DNA of 64,000 bases from Arthrobacter sp. MMS18-M83 (GTDB lineage: Bacteria; Actinomycetota; Actinomycetes; Actinomycetales; Micrococcaceae): NCBI RefSeq assembly GCF_026683955.1, contig NZ_CP113343.1, positions 2,976,001 to 3,040,000 on the forward strand. The letters are read 5' to 3'. The position numbers were made by a program, and so were the translations under genes. Of the stretch, positions 1 to 9,055 are shown one piece after another; the first letter of the stretch is position 1, and every line of letters begins with the position of its first letter. The notes below the pieces were generated by a model, which saw only the letters and a list, made by a program, of their open reading frames with translations, had not been told where the DNA came from and searched no databases.

Positions 1-89
1 TGCTCCACCCAGCGCTGGATGTCGAGGCATGGGCGGAGGACGTTGATGGCGTCCGCACGGCCCACACTGTTGAAAACTTCAAGCTGCAT
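1..89 (-). CDS. uraD: OHCU decarboxylase UraD, 5' end only
   Basis: The reverse strand from ATG at 89 reads MQLEVFNSVGRADAINVLRP and then a CLDIQRWVE segment before leaving the left edge. This is the usual N-terminus of 2-oxo-4-hydroxy-4-carboxy-5-ureidoimidazoline decarboxylase, the last step from urate to (S)-allantoin. A GAGGAAT ribosome site lies about 10 bases upstream. Only about 29 codons are in the window; the catalytic His and Glu lie outside it. The purine-catabolic genes elsewhere in the window (allantoinase, glyoxylate carboligase operon) support the call. Confidence 0.7.
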   Translation of the reverse strand, partial: MQLEVFNSVGRADAINVLRPCLDIQRWVE

Positions 90-384
90 GCTTGTTCATT
101 CCTCGTGCGAGTGCTGGCATCCATGGTGTTGGCTATGCGGAACTCCGGTGATTCCTGCCGGATGGGCCTGCGCGCCTCCGCACCTCAGACCTTCCACATC
201 ATGGAACTGTTATTTCAGCATACGTAATAGTGAATCCAAAGACCGCCGTGGTGTCAAGAGAATACCGCAGGTACGCCCCTCCCGCCCTCCGACGCTCGCT
301 CACCTTTGGTGCCTTCTACGGAAACGCTCGCTCACCTTTGCTGTCTGGTGGACAATGTCAGCAACGAGCCAAAGGAGTTCTGCG
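90..384. promoter_or_regulatory. Divergent intergenic region between uraD and the class V aminotransferase
   Basis: No convincing gene is seen here. The stretch around 205-240 is AT-richer than its surroundings and should hold the uraD promoter. Two direct copies of the intergenic motif CGCTCGCTCACCTTT lie at 293-307 and 325-339, members of the dispersed repeat family described at 1505-1664. An AAAGGAG ribosome site at 371-377 precedes the aminotransferase start. Confidence 0.5.
291..339. repeat. Two copies of the CTCGCTCACC intergenic repeat
   Basis: GACGCTCGCTCACCTTT at 291-307 and AACGCTCGCTCACCTTT at 323-339 are direct copies 32 bp apart. The same motif recurs at 1505, 15952, 16014 and 17805, and in reverse orientation as ATATGTGAGNGAGCGTC near 1648, 16099 and 17913, so this belongs to a dispersed repeat family. 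Confidence 0.8.
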
Positions 385-1478
385 ATGCCCGAGGTCCTGA
401 CTTCCCGGTATCTCTTCGGACCGGGTCCCAGCAATTGCTATCCGGAAGTGACTGCGGCGCTGGCCTATCCGGTGATCGGGCATCTGGATCCTGTGTTCAT
501 CGAGCGACTTGATCGGACATGCGGGGGGCTTCGGACAGTGTGGGGGACCCGGAACGCCCGCACGTTGCCGCTGAGCGCCACCGGCTCCGGCGGGATGGAA
601 GCGGCCTTTGTTAATACAGTGTCCGACGGCGACGTCGCGGTGATTGCCGTCAATGGCCTTTTCGGGGAGCGCATGTGCGAGGTTGCTCGGCGCTGCGGGG
701 CCACGGTGGTACGCGTCGACCACGAATGGGGCCAGCCCGTGGATGCGGAGCGGGTCCTTGCCGCGCACCCCCATCCCAAGGTGATAGCCGCCGTCCATGC
801 CGAGACCTCCACAGGTGTCCTGTCCGACGTCGCGCCCCTCGGCGCCGGCAAAGGCGATGCTCTCCTGATCGTCGACGCGGTGACGTCCATCGGCGGGCTG
901 GAGCTGTTGGCCGACGAGTGGGGGATCGACGTCGGCTATGCCGGCACGCAGAAGTGCCTCGGAGCGCCCCCGGCTTGTCGCCATTCACGGTATCCGAGCG
1001 TGCGTTTGATCGGCGCATCAAGGAGCCGCGTTCTTGGTACCTGGATATCGGTCTTCTCGGCGGGTATGTGGGGGCGGCGAGCGGCAGCCGGACCTATCAC
1101 CACACTGCGCCGGTGACCATGATCGCCGGGCTCGAGGCTGGACTGGACCGCATCCTCGCCGAGGGGCTCACGGCCGTTCAGGCGCGGCACCGTGCAGCCG
1201 GGGCCGAGTTGCGGGATGGCCTTGAAGCGATGGGGCTCGAGTTGTTTGCCGCCGAGGGCTCGCGATTGCCGAGCCTCACCACGGTCAAAGTGCCCGACGG
1301 CGTGGACTCGGCTGCCGTTCGCGCTTACCTTCTGGAGAACTTCAGTATGGAAATCGGCTCCGGAGCCGGTGCGTTCACGTCGACTGTTTGGCGAATCGGC
1401 ATGATGGGCCCGAATGCAAACAGGGCCTCGGTGAAGCTGATCCTTAGCGCGTTGGAAGAAGCGATCGCGAAGGCCTGA
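385..1478 (+). pseudogene. Class V PLP aminotransferase (alanine-glyoxylate / ureidoglycine-glyoxylate type), frameshifted
   Basis: Two frames together encode a class V aminotransferase of about 364 residues. The first begins at ATG 385 behind AAAGGAG (MPEVLTSRYLFGPGPSNCYP) and contains the Asp of IVDAVTSIGG and the PLP lysine in YAGTQKCLGAPP (about Lys190). At about 970 the frame must shift by one to continue as GLSPFTVSERAF to the end. The junction is a run of five C followed by GG where family members need one more G. A PucG-like role, converting ureidoglycine with glyoxylate, fits the neighbouring uraD; a serine- or alanine-glyoxylate aminotransferase is the alternative. A one-base deletion in a GC run could be a true mutation or a sequencing error. 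Confidence 0.8.
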
Positions 1479-1504
1479 CGCTCACCTATAGACGTCCTAA
1501 ACCG

Positions 1505-1664
1505 GACGCTCGCTCACCTACAGGGGAACACGGAACCCTCCTGCAGATCATGATCTGCAGGAGGGTTCCGTCATTTGACATCAAATGTGATCGGGCGTCG
1601 GCCCGGAAGGGGTTCATATGTGAGCGGGCGTCACGCCGGGAGGCGCTATATGTGAGGGAGCGTC
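1505..1664. repeat. Composite palindromic intergenic element, copy 1
   Basis: The element has three parts: a forward CTCGCTCACCTA motif (1505-1521); a perfect 40-bp palindrome at 1531-1570 (20-base arms with no loop, ending CTGCAGATCA/TGATCTGCAG); and inverted motif copies around 1583-1600, 1614-1632 and 1646-1664 (ATATGTGAGGGAGCGTC). It lies between two converging genes and could act as a bidirectional terminator. The same order of parts recurs at 17805-17936, so it is a duplicated or mobile REP/BIME-like unit and not a chance hairpin. Confidence 0.85.
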
Positions 1665-1703
1665 GGGGAGGGGGCGGCCGGGGGAAGGGGTCGGAAGCCG
1701 GGG

Positions 1704-2630
1704 CTAGTGCCCGTTGGCTTGGGCCTTTGTCGCCAGCATCTTGTCGAGGGGCTTGGCGTATCGCTCTTGGACGATCTTCAGGTGCAGCCAGCACTCCACG
1801 CTTGCCACGGATTTCATGGCCCGCGCCTTGTCCAGGACCTCGTACATTTCATCCAGGGAGCTGACGCCCACAGTGGCCACGAGGTCGTGCCGGCCAAGGC
1901 AACTGGCGATGAACTCCACGCCGGGTGTCGCCGCGAAAAAGTCGATTGCTTCCTCAGTTCCGGCCGCCGTCGAGATCCCGAAGCCAAAGGCCATAGACCT
2001 GGAGGAGCCGGAGCGGCTCCGGATAGGCCCGATCTGCATGACGCGGGCTTCGAGCAGGCGAAGGACCCGGATCCTGGCGGCGCTGGCCGAGAGTCCGATC
2101 CGTTCACCGAGGGCTTCGAAACCGAGACGGCCGTCCACCTGCAACTCGCTCATGACGAGGAGGTCCGTCTGGTCCAGTTCAAGCCGGGGATCCGGTGGCT
2201 CTTTGCCGAGGAAGAGGCTGCGAACCACCTCCTTGTACATCAGGACATCCACGGCAGCCACGCCGTCGCAGAGACGGATGGCCTCGACGTCCTCGTAGAG
2301 CCTTTCCACTGTCGGCAGGCGGAGCTCGGCGATGATGCCATACCTGCCCGTGGTGAGGGAAGCGAAGACTGCGCCGTCCAGCTGGCTCAACTTGTCCAGG
2401 GCAGCGCGCGCGGAACCGTTGAGCTGGATGGAAATATGCGCGACGGCGGTCAGGCCCAGTAAGCGCGGATGGACCGCAGCGACAATCCGCAGTTCGCCGG
2501 ATGACGTGAGTTCATTGACCTTGGCTGTCACCGCGGAGCGCGTCACGCCCAGCTGCTTGGACAGCTCGCTGAACGAGGCGCGGCCATCGGCCTGCAGCAG
2601 GCGGATCAGCCTGTCGTCCAGATCATGCAT
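1704..2630 (-). CDS. Lrp/AsnC-family transcriptional regulator, two-module type
   Basis: A 308-residue regulator from ATG 2630 (MHDLDDRLIRLLQADGRASF). It carries two tandem Lrp-type units: an N-terminal winged helix (SFSELSKQLGVTRSAVTAKV) with a ligand-binding RAM-like half, then a second AsnC-type helix-turn-helix (LGFEALGERIGLSASAARIR) with its own C-terminal half. Typical Lrp is about 160 residues, so this is the duplicated form common in actinobacteria. A TTG start at 2681 would add 17 residues, but no better ribosome site is seen there. It is divergent from the amino-acid ABC operon that starts at 2927 and is the obvious candidate regulator of it. Confidence 0.85.
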   Translation of the reverse strand: MHDLDDRLIRLLQADGRASFSELSKQLGVTRSAVTAKVNELTSSGELRIVAAVHPRLLGLTAVAHISIQLNGSARAALDKLSQLDGAVFASLTTGRYGIIAELRLPTVERLYEDVEAIRLCDGVAAVDVLMYKEVVRSLFLGKEPPDPRLELDQTDLLVMSELQVDGRLGFEALGERIGLSASAARIRVLRLLEARVMQIGPIRSRSGSSRSMAFGFGISTAAGTEEAIDFFAATPGVEFIASCLGRHDLVATVGVSSLDEMYEVLDKARAMKSVASVECWLHLKIVQERYAKPLDKMLATKAQANGH

Positions 2631-2926
2631 GGTCTTCACAATAACTGCCTTGTCTTCGGGCCGCGGGAAACAGGTGCTCAACAGAGGTGCGGCGCCGCGG
2701 CGCGCCGAGCTCCGCCGTCCTAGTCAATACTTTCACAAGCCAAGCCATAGGCAAGCGATTTGGATAAGTAAAGCATCTTGAACGTACAAAAACTGTGTGA
2801 TATCAGTATTAAACGACGGATTCGCTTGATTTGACTGGCATTTTCGTTAGCATCGTGATCAGCGCCACATCGGCGCCCTCCGACTCGCGTTTCGGCGCGA
2901 CCCCAACAGTTCATTGGAGATCGCAC
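2631..2926. promoter_or_regulatory. Divergent control region between the Lrp-type regulator and the ABC operon
   Basis: About 300 bases without a gene and AT-richer than the flanks. A perfect TGATATCA palindrome is at 2798-2805 and a TTGACT hexamer at 2831-2836 is a possible -35 for the ABC operon; the matching -10 is weak. A ribosome site (TTGGAGA, 2914-2920) precedes the ATG at 2927. Autoregulation by the Lrp-type protein from here is an inference from the divergent layout. Confidence 0.4.
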
Positions 2927-3775
2927 ATGCTCAAGTTCACGAAGCCCGCCTTGGCGGCCGCTGCGCTGGCCCTGTTGTTGAGCGGCTGCTCCGCCGCAGC
3001 TTCCACCAGCTCAACGGGGCAAGCACCGGCCACCGCGCCGAAGGGACTCGCCACGAGCGGCAAGCTCACCCTGTGTATCGACCCCGAATACGCCCCGCTG
3101 GAGTACTACGCCAACGGCTCCAGCGGTGACATCGTAGGGTTCGACGCCGATGCCGCCCGCGCGCTCGCCAAGCACTGGGGCGTGGATGCCAAGTTCGAAG
3201 TGACCACATTCGATGGCCTCATGCCGGGGCTCCAGACCCGTCGCTGCGATGCCATTTTCGGGGGCCTCTATATGAGCAAAGCCCGACTGGACGTCGCCGA
3301 CGCCTCAGCCGTCATGAACGCCGGACCTGCGATCCTGGCCGCCCCAGGCAGCGCCGGGAATTACAAGACCTCGCTGGATCTGTGCGGCCATTCCGTCGCA
3401 GCGCAGAGTGCTTCCGCCAACGCCGCGCGCATCACCGCACTTAAAGACGAGTGTAAGAAGGCTGGCAAGGACGAGCCCAAGCTCACCGAATACCCCAAGA
3501 CCGCTGAAACCGTTCTGGCAGTCCTCAACGGCAAGTCCGAGGCCCTGATCGAGACCAACGTGGCGGCCGCCTACATGGCCGCCCAGAACGAAGGCAAACT
3601 CGCAGTGGCTCCGGGAGTCTTCCCCGCGGACACCACGTTCGGCGTATTCACCCGCAAGAACGATCCTCTGTCTCCTGCCATCGCGCAGGCACTGAAGGAA
3701 CTTCACCAGGACGGCACCCTGGGCAAGATCGCGAAGGACAACAAGCTGGACGCCACGATCGTCGACGTCCCCTAG
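2927..3775 (+). CDS. Polar amino acid ABC transporter, substrate-binding lipoprotein
   Basis: A 282-residue family 3 periplasmic-binding-type protein. The start at ATG 2927 gives a lipoprotein signal peptide (MLKFTKPALAAAALALLLSG) with the lipobox Cys next, then an Ala/Ser/Thr linker. The binding domain opens with GKLTLCIDPEYAPLEYY and contains GLQTRRCDAIFGGLYMS, as in solute-binding proteins of the PAAT family. It is the first gene of a four- or five-gene operon with permease (3845) and ATPase (4576). The substrate cannot be read from the sequence. Confidence 0.9.
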   Translation: MLKFTKPALAAAALALLLSGCSAAASTSSTGQAPATAPKGLATSGKLTLCIDPEYAPLEYYANGSSGDIVGFDADAARALAKHWGVDAKFEVTTFDGLMPGLQTRRCDAIFGGLYMSKARLDVADASAVMNAGPAILAAPGSAGNYKTSLDLCGHSVAAQSASANAARITALKDECKKAGKDEPKLTEYPKTAETVLAVLNGKSEALIETNVAAAYMAAQNEGKLAVAPGVFPADTTFGVFTRKNDPLSPAIAQALKELHQDGTLGKIAKDNKLDATIVDVP

Positions 3776-3844
3776 CCGCCATCCTCCCCGCGGGGGCCAC
3801 ACCAACGCTGCGGTCCCCGCCCCCTAACGCGAAAGGAGTTGGTG

Positions 3845-4579
3845 ATGGAGTTCGATGTCAACATCTTCGTCCAACAACTCGTGAATCCGAGCTACGTGTC
3901 CGGGGCTTTCCTGTCCGTCGCCGTCGCGGTGCTTTCACTGGTCTTGGCCACGGCGATCGGCTTTGCCGTTGCCCTGGGCCGCACGTCCCGCAGCCGGATC
4001 GCCCAGGGTGTGGCAGGCCTGTACACCTGGTTCTTCCGGGCCATCCCGGCACTGCTGGTCCTGCTCATCATCTGGAACGCCTTGCCCCAACTGTTCCCCG
4101 TCCTGCGTCAGGATTGGTTCTCCCCGTTCATTGCCGCGTTCATCGGCCTGGGCATCGTGGAAGCCGCCTTCATGGCAGAGATCATCCGCTCGGCACTGCT
4201 CAGCATCGACGAAGGCCAGGCATTGGCCGGCCGGGCGCTCGGAATGTCGCCGGTCAAGGTCATGCTCAAGGTTGTCCTGCCGCAGGCCATCCGCACGGCG
4301 CTGCCTCCCACGGGCAATGAGTTCATCGGCTTGGTTAAGTTTTCCTCGCTGGCCTCGGTGATTTCCCTGCAGGAACTCCTCACCACGGCCCAGGTGGGCG
4401 TGAACATCACGTTCCGCTATGCCGAGTACTACGCCGCGGCAATCGTCTACTACCTCATCATCGTGAGCCTACTGACGCTTCTCCAAAGCTATGTGGAGAA
4501 GAAGTTCGTCTGGACCTCGCGGTCCAAATCCAAGAAGCCTTCCGTCCTGGAACCAGTCGGCCAAGGAGTGCAGTCATGA
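3845..4579 (+). CDS. Polar amino acid ABC transporter, permease
   Basis: A 244-residue HisMQ-type permease with about five hydrophobic segments. The cytoplasmic EAA loop, which docks on the ATPase, reads as [23 protein letters not shown] 3845 is preferred because AAAGGAG sits at 3832-3838 with six-base spacing; GTG 3842 is possible. The last four bases overlap the ATPase start (ATGA), so the two are translationally coupled. It is encoded as a single permease gene, so it may act as a homodimer. Confidence 0.9.
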   Translation: MEFDVNIFVQQLVNPSYVSGAFLSVAVAVLSLVLATAIGFAVALGRTSRSRIAQGVAGLYTWFFRAIPALLVLLIIWNALPQLFPVLRQDWFSPFIAAFIGLGIVEAAFMAEIIRSALLSIDEGQALAGRALGMSPVKVMLKVVLPQAIRTALPPTGNEFIGLVKFSSLASVISLQELLTTAQVGVNITFRYAEYYAAAIVYYLIIVSLLTLLQSYVEKKFVWTSRSKSKKPSVLEPVGQGVQS

Positions 4580-5382
4580 CCCACAGGGGCCCGGAACTCA
4601 AACAGGAAATTTGGTCCACCAACGATCCCGTACTCAGCGTGCGGAATCTCCACAAGAAATACCAGGACCAGCACGTCCTGCGCGGGGTCGAATTCGATAT
4701 CCATCAGGGACAGGTCAAGGCAGTGCTCGGTCCCTCCGGATCCGGCAAATCCACCATGTTGCGCCTGATGGCGCTACTCGAGCCAGCCGACGACGGCGGG
4801 ATCTTCCTCCGCGGGCGGCGCACCGGTGTCCGCGAGAAAGCAAGCGGAGCCGTTGTCCTGCCTGAGCGCGAGCTCGCCAAGGAGCGCCGGAACGTAGGTA
4901 TGGTCTTCCAGAAATTCAACCTGTTCCCGCACCTGACGGCCTGCCGCAACGTGATGCTCGGGCTGACCTCCGTCAAGGGCATCCACCACAAGGAAGCCGA
5001 AGAACAGGCCATGGCCATGCTCCAACGGGTGGGGCTTTCGCATCGTTCCGGGCACTTCCCCTCAGAGCTTTCCGGTGGCCAGCAGCAGCGCGTAGCCATC
5101 GCCCGCGCCTTGGTGATGAACCCCGACGTCCTCCTCTTCGACGAGCCAACCTCCGCCTTGGATCCCGAACTGGTGGGCGAAGTCCTGGACGTCATGGAGA
5201 GCCTGGCCAACGATGGCATGACCATGATCGTGGTCACCCACGAGGTCCGTTTCGCGCGCCGGGTGGCCGATGAAGTGACCTTGTTCGACAGCGGCGTGAT
5301 CGTGGAACAAGGCACCCCGGACGAGTTTTTCGACAACCCCCAGCATCAACGGACCAGGAAGTTCTTGAGTCATGTCCACTAA
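4576..5382 (+). CDS. Polar amino acid ABC transporter, ATP-binding protein
   Basis: A 268-residue GlnQ/HisP-type ATPase. Walker A is GPSGSGKST (near residue 54), the signature is [15 protein letters not shown], and Walker B is [20 protein letters not shown], followed by the switch His in VVTHEV. A roughly 20-residue insertion with [15 protein letters not shown] follows the first subdomain. The start overlaps the permease stop, and the 3' end overlaps the next gene by 11 bases, extending the operon into catabolic genes. Confidence 0.92.
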   Translation: MTHRGPELKQEIWSTNDPVLSVRNLHKKYQDQHVLRGVEFDIHQGQVKAVLGPSGSGKSTMLRLMALLEPADDGGIFLRGRRTGVREKASGAVVLPERELAKERRNVGMVFQKFNLFPHLTACRNVMLGLTSVKGIHHKEAEEQAMAMLQRVGLSHRSGHFPSELSGGQQQRVAIARALVMNPDVLLFDEPTSALDPELVGEVLDVMESLANDGMTMIVVTHEVRFARRVADEVTLFDSGVIVEQGTPDEFFDNPQHQRTRKFLSHVH

Positions 5383-6415
5383 CGCGCAGTCCGCTACGCC
5401 GGAGAGGGCGACGCCGGAGCAAAAGCGCCATCGCCCTCTCGCCGTCTACACGGACATGGAAGACCTCGATTACTCCGCCGGCGTCGCCCTCCTGGAAGAC
5501 AACGGTTACGACGTCCGATACCTCGGCACCCAGGACCCCGCGGTCATCGCGGAGCAAGCGAAAGACGCAGCAGCCTTGCTGGTGGGCTACGCGACCGTCA
5601 CCGCGGAAGTCATGGACGCCATCCCGGGCTTGAAAATCATCGCCCTGGTCTCAATGGGATTCGACAACGTTGACCTCGATGCCGCCAAGGAGCGCGGTAT
5701 TTGGGTCAGTAACCTTCCCGGGGTCGCCACGGAGGAGGTCGCCTCCCACGCATTGGCGCTTGCCTTGGCTGTCACGCGCGAAATTCCGTTCTTCCAGGAA
5801 CGCGTGGCCGAGGGGGACTGGAACGGCCGCCCGGACAGCAGGGTGTTCCGGCTCAGCCAGGAGCGGCTCGGGTTGATCGGACTCGGGCGGATCGGCAGCC
5901 GTCTCGGAGAGCTGGCCTGCGGGGTCTTCGGCGAGGTTATCGGCTACGATCCCTACCTTCCGGACACTCCCGCCACCAGGGAAACGCTGGCGAAGGCGGG
6001 CATCCGCCGGGCCGGTCTTGAAGAAGTGCTGGCGGAGTCCGCCGTCGTGTCCTTGCACATGCCTCTCTCGGACGAAACCCACCACATCATCAACGCTGGA
6101 AGCCTCGCGGCGATGCGGCCGGGCAGCTACCTCGTGAACGTTAGCCGCGGGCAGCTGATCGACGACCGAGCCCTGCGTGCCGCCGTCGACTCCGGCCACA
6201 TCCGTGGAGCGGCGCTGGACGTGCTCGACGTCGAACCGGCACCCGCCGACCACCCGCTCATGGGCCACCCGCGGATCCTGGTGACACCGCATGTCGGCTT
6301 CCTTTCGGAGTTCACGCTGTCCGAATACGTCAGGATCCAGGCGCAAAACGTCATTTCCCAAGCCCGCACCGACACCCCGGACACTCCGTTGTTCGAGCTG
6401 GAACCCGCAGGCTGA
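5372..6415 (+). CDS. D-isomer-specific 2-hydroxyacid dehydrogenase
   Basis: A 347-residue NAD-dependent dehydrogenase. The NAD site is [16 protein letters not shown]. The catalytic residues are the Arg of NVSRGQL (about 259), the Glu of [10 protein letters not shown] (about 287) and the His of TPHVGF (about 306). The N-terminal region reads [20 protein letters not shown], close to phosphoglycerate-dehydrogenase-like members of uncertain substrate. It overlaps the ABC ATPase by 11 bases, so it probably processes whatever the transporter brings in, or a derived 2-oxoacid. Confidence 0.88.
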   Translation: MSTNAQSATPERATPEQKRHRPLAVYTDMEDLDYSAGVALLEDNGYDVRYLGTQDPAVIAEQAKDAAALLVGYATVTAEVMDAIPGLKIIALVSMGFDNVDLDAAKERGIWVSNLPGVATEEVASHALALALAVTREIPFFQERVAEGDWNGRPDSRVFRLSQERLGLIGLGRIGSRLGELACGVFGEVIGYDPYLPDTPATRETLAKAGIRRAGLEEVLAESAVVSLHMPLSDETHHIINAGSLAAMRPGSYLVNVSRGQLIDDRALRAAVDSGHIRGAALDVLDVEPAPADHPLMGHPRILVTPHVGFLSEFTLSEYVRIQAQNVISQARTDTPDTPLFELEPAG

Positions 6416-6467
6416 GTGCCGGCTGTCCCAGCGGTACAGCAAACTTCAACACGCAAAGGTCATTCCC

Positions 6468-8141
6468 ATGTCATTCCTGGCATCTCATGAAATTTCCCCG
6501 ATCGCTCCCGCCGCGACGCTGTTCTCCGGCGGCCGCATCCGGACCGTTGACGCCCTGAACTCCGTCGCGGAGGCGATGTTGGTCATCGGCAACCGTGTTG
6601 CCGCCGTCGGGACGCCAAAGGAGTGCCGCGACGCGGCGCTTAAGCTCACGACGGCGGTGCCCGACGTCGTCGACCTCCGGGGCCGCACGCTGGTGCCCGG
6701 CTTCATCGATCCGCACGCGCACCCTCTGATGTATGGCCAGCTGCTGTCCTGGGTGGATTGCGGGCCCGAAGCGGCGCCGGACATCCCCACCATGCTGGAA
6801 CTGCTGGCCAAGGCCGCCGCTGACAACCCGGGGGACACTCCGATTCGGGGCTACGGCTACGAGCACCGCAACCTGGCCGAACAGCGCCACCCCACGCGGC
6901 AGGAATTCGACACCGTCTCCACCACGCGCGAGGTGTACGTCATGAACGCGAGCGGCCACGGCGGAGTGGTGAACTCGTACGTGCTTGCGAAGGCCAGAGT
7001 GGACCGCAACACTCCCAACCCCCCGGGCGGCACGTTCTTCCGTGATTCCGACGGCGAGCTCACCGGTGAACTTTCTGACGCCGCCTGCGACATCCTCACC
7101 GGGGACGAAGGCGTCAAACTCGGGCACCACGGTCCCAACTTCCACCTCGGAGACAGCAAGGAGCACCACCGCGCCCAGCTGCTGCGCGCCCAGCGCGAGT
7201 TCCTCAGCCACGGCGTGACCACTATCGGCGATGCCCAGGTGACCAAGCGTGAATTCGGCGCCTACCTGGACCTCGTGGAGCGGGGCGAATTGGTGACGCG
7301 CATCAACGCCTACTTCCTCTCGAGCCTCCTGGACGAGGTGCTGGAACTGGGTCTCGTGGACAAGTTCGGCGATTCCCTCCTCTCCTTCGCCGGCATCAAG
7401 CTTTATGCGGACGGCACCCTCGGCGGCTGGACTGCGTACTTCCCGGAGGGCTACCGGGACGACCCCTGCCGCACCGGTTCGCTTTACCACGAGCCTGCCG
7501 AGTACCGGGCCCTCGTGGCCAAGGCGCACAGTGCCGGGCTGCAGACGGCAACCCACGCGCAGTCGCCCACTGCCATCCAATTGGTGCTGGACGCGGTTAC
7601 CGAAGCTCTTGCGGAGAGCCCGCGGGCAGACCACCGGCACCGGATTGAGCACTGCGGGCTGCCAACGCTGGAGCAGATCGACAAGATGGCCCAGCTGGGC
7701 ATCATGCCGGTCAACCAGCCCCAGCATTACTACAACTGGGGTCCAGGCGTCACGGATGCCATCGGCTCCCCGGGCGAGCGATTCAACCCCCTCGGCGAAT
7801 TCGTGGCCGCAGCAGTTCCTGTGACCATGAGCTCCGATGCGCCGGTGGCCGATCCCCGGCCGCTGGAAGCCATCCAGACCTCCGTGACCCGCAAGACCCG
7901 CTCCGGCGTCCAGTTGGGCTCGGATGATCTTAAGATCGACGTCGTCGAAGCCCTCCGCGCCCACACCATCAACGGTGCACGGGCCATGGGGCGTGAGAAG
8001 GACCTCGGTTCCCTGGAGCCGGACAAGCTGGCCGACTTCGTGATCCTCGCCGGGGATCCGTTGGAGGCGCCCGAGGGGGACATCAGCAGCATCGAGGTTG
8101 TGGAGACCTGGGTCAACGGAGTGCGGGTGTACGCAGGCTAA
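6468..8141 (+). CDS. Amidohydrolase family protein (YtcJ-like, amidohydrolase 3)
   Basis: A 557-residue metal-dependent hydrolase from ATG 6468. The metal-binding entry motif is GFIDPHAHPLMYG; later ligands are suggested by the His of ATHAQS and HRIEHCG and by the Asp of MSSDAPVADPRP near the C-terminus. The YtcJ group has mostly unknown substrates (N-acyl or cyclic amides). It follows the dehydrogenase by about 50 bases and is probably the last gene of the ABC operon. It is bounded downstream by strong inverted repeats. Confidence 0.85.
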   Translation: MSFLASHEISPIAPAATLFSGGRIRTVDALNSVAEAMLVIGNRVAAVGTPKECRDAALKLTTAVPDVVDLRGRTLVPGFIDPHAHPLMYGQLLSWVDCGPEAAPDIPTMLELLAKAAADNPGDTPIRGYGYEHRNLAEQRHPTRQEFDTVSTTREVYVMNASGHGGVVNSYVLAKARVDRNTPNPPGGTFFRDSDGELTGELSDAACDILTGDEGVKLGHHGPNFHLGDSKEHHRAQLLRAQREFLSHGVTTIGDAQVTKREFGAYLDLVERGELVTRINAYFLSSLLDEVLELGLVDKFGDSLLSFAGIKLYADGTLGGWTAYFPEGYRDDPCRTGSLYHEPAEYRALVAKAHSAGLQTATHAQSPTAIQLVLDAVTEALAESPRADHRHRIEHCGLPTLEQIDKMAQLGIMPVNQPQHYYNWGPGVTDAIGSPGERFNPLGEFVAAAVPVTMSSDAPVADPRPLEAIQTSVTRKTRSGVQLGSDDLKIDVVEALRAHTINGARAMGREKDLGSLEPDKLADFVILAGDPLEAPEGDISSIEVVETWVNGVRVYAG

Positions 8142-8166
8142 CGAGGCCTGCCGGGTTGGCGGGCTC

Positions 8167-8259
8167 CCGTCCTGACCTTGTTTGAGACCGGCAACCCGCT
8201 CGACACACCCTCATTCCGGCGTGTCGAGCCGGTTTGAGAATCAAAGAGGGTCAGGACGG
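8167..8259. repeat. Nested inverted repeat downstream of the amidohydrolase
   Basis: Outer arms CCGTCCTGACC (8167-8177) and GGTCAGGACGG (8249-8259) enclose inner arms GCTCGACAC (8198-8206) and GTGTCGAGC (8221-8229), with an ACCGG/CCGGT pair between them. The result is a long two-storey hairpin. No U-tract follows, so its role as a terminator is uncertain; mRNA 3'-end protection is possible. Confidence 0.7.
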
Positions 8260-8279
8260 CAGAGGCAAACACGGTTAAA

Positions 8280-8320
8280 CCCCGACGTCGGCACCCAGGT
8301 GAGTGCCGCCGTCGGGGTTT
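8280..8320. terminator. Bidirectional intrinsic terminator
   Basis: Arms CCCCGACG (8280-8287) and CGTCGGGG (8310-8317) with a second pair GGCAC/GTGCC inside form a strong hairpin followed by TTT on the plus side and TTTAA when read on the minus strand. It separates the converging amidohydrolase and RES toxin genes. Its right part belongs to a 33-bp direct repeat. Confidence 0.75.
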
Positions 8321-8322
8321 CG
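8290..8322. repeat. 33-bp direct repeat, left copy, flanking the RES/Xre module
   Basis: Thirty-three bases beginning GGCACCCAGGTGAGTGCC and ending CGTCGGGGTTTCG are identical to 9522-9554. Together the copies bracket the toxin-antitoxin pair. Here the copy forms the 3' half of a working terminator hairpin. Confidence 0.9.
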
Positions 8323-8327
8323 AAGAC

Positions 8328-9002
8328 TCAGCTGACCTGGACTCCAGTGCGCCTGACGGCTTCGATCAGGTCGGGGTCATTCACGGCGAACGCCGATCCA
8401 CGGCACTCACAGCCGCTATTTGGCTCCGCGATGAAGCCGGCGTAGCAGTAGTCGCCGTCGGTGAAACCGAATTTTGACGGATACCTTAGCCCGGCCGGCT
8501 GGCTGCCGTCATCCAGGCGTTGGGCCAGGATCCATTGGGCCACGGCGGTCGTAAGCGTCCTATCGTCGCCGGTCAGGTCAGCGACAGTCATACGGTCTGC
8601 GGCGGCAATACCGGAAGCCTTGATGGCGACGACGGAGTCGGGGTGGGTTAGGTCGACCCATGGGAGGGTCGGGAAACTGAGACTGTAGATCTCACGGTCA
8701 AGACGCCAATCGGAGTCCATACCGTCCACAGGTAGGCCCTTGTTGCGCAGCTCGTCCAAGAGCTCATTAAGTTCAACGCCAAGGAATCCGGCGATTTCGG
8801 CCAACGCGGCGTAGTTCCGCGCCGAAGGTGCCTTAAAGGCGAGGGACTCAGTGAACGCGGTAACTCGGAGGTCAGCGCCGTAGATGGTCAGCCCGGGGGT
8901 GTCGAACCGGCTCCAGCCCCGACGATCAATAGCCGGGTCAAACGGGCGTTCGAGCGGGTTCAGCGGCCCACGCCCGGCTTTGGAAACTGAGACCCGGAAC
9001 AT
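8328..9002 (-). CDS. RES-domain toxin
   Basis: A 224-residue RES-family protein. Known RES toxins deplete NAD+. The family features are seen near the N-terminus: RRGWSRFDTPG, then TIYGADLRVTAFTESL, carrying the Arg, Tyr and Glu expected in the active site, and the late motif LRYPSKFGF. ATG 9002 gives the family-typical MFRVSVSKAG beginning and has GGAGGGG upstream. A start at 9059 would overlap the antitoxin stop as ATGA and add 19 residues. The immediately upstream gene encodes the matching antitoxin. Confidence 0.82.
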   Translation of the reverse strand: MFRVSVSKAGRGPLNPLERPFDPAIDRRGWSRFDTPGLTIYGADLRVTAFTESLAFKAPSARNYAALAEIAGFLGVELNELLDELRNKGLPVDGMDSDWRLDREIYSLSFPTLPWVDLTHPDSVVAIKASGIAAADRMTVADLTGDDRTLTTAVAQWILAQRLDDGSQPAGLRYPSKFGFTDGDYCYAGFIAEPNSGCECRGSAFAVNDPDLIEAVRRTGVQVS

Positions 9003-9055
9003 GGTGACGGGCCCCTCCACAATGGAAAGGCCCGTCTTCGTGCATTGTCGGCGGA

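Noticed and set aside
19..384. N-terminal extension of the class V aminotransferase to the left
   Set aside because: The family start matches ATG 385 with AAAGGAG; the upstream frame runs through repeats and over uraD on the other strand.
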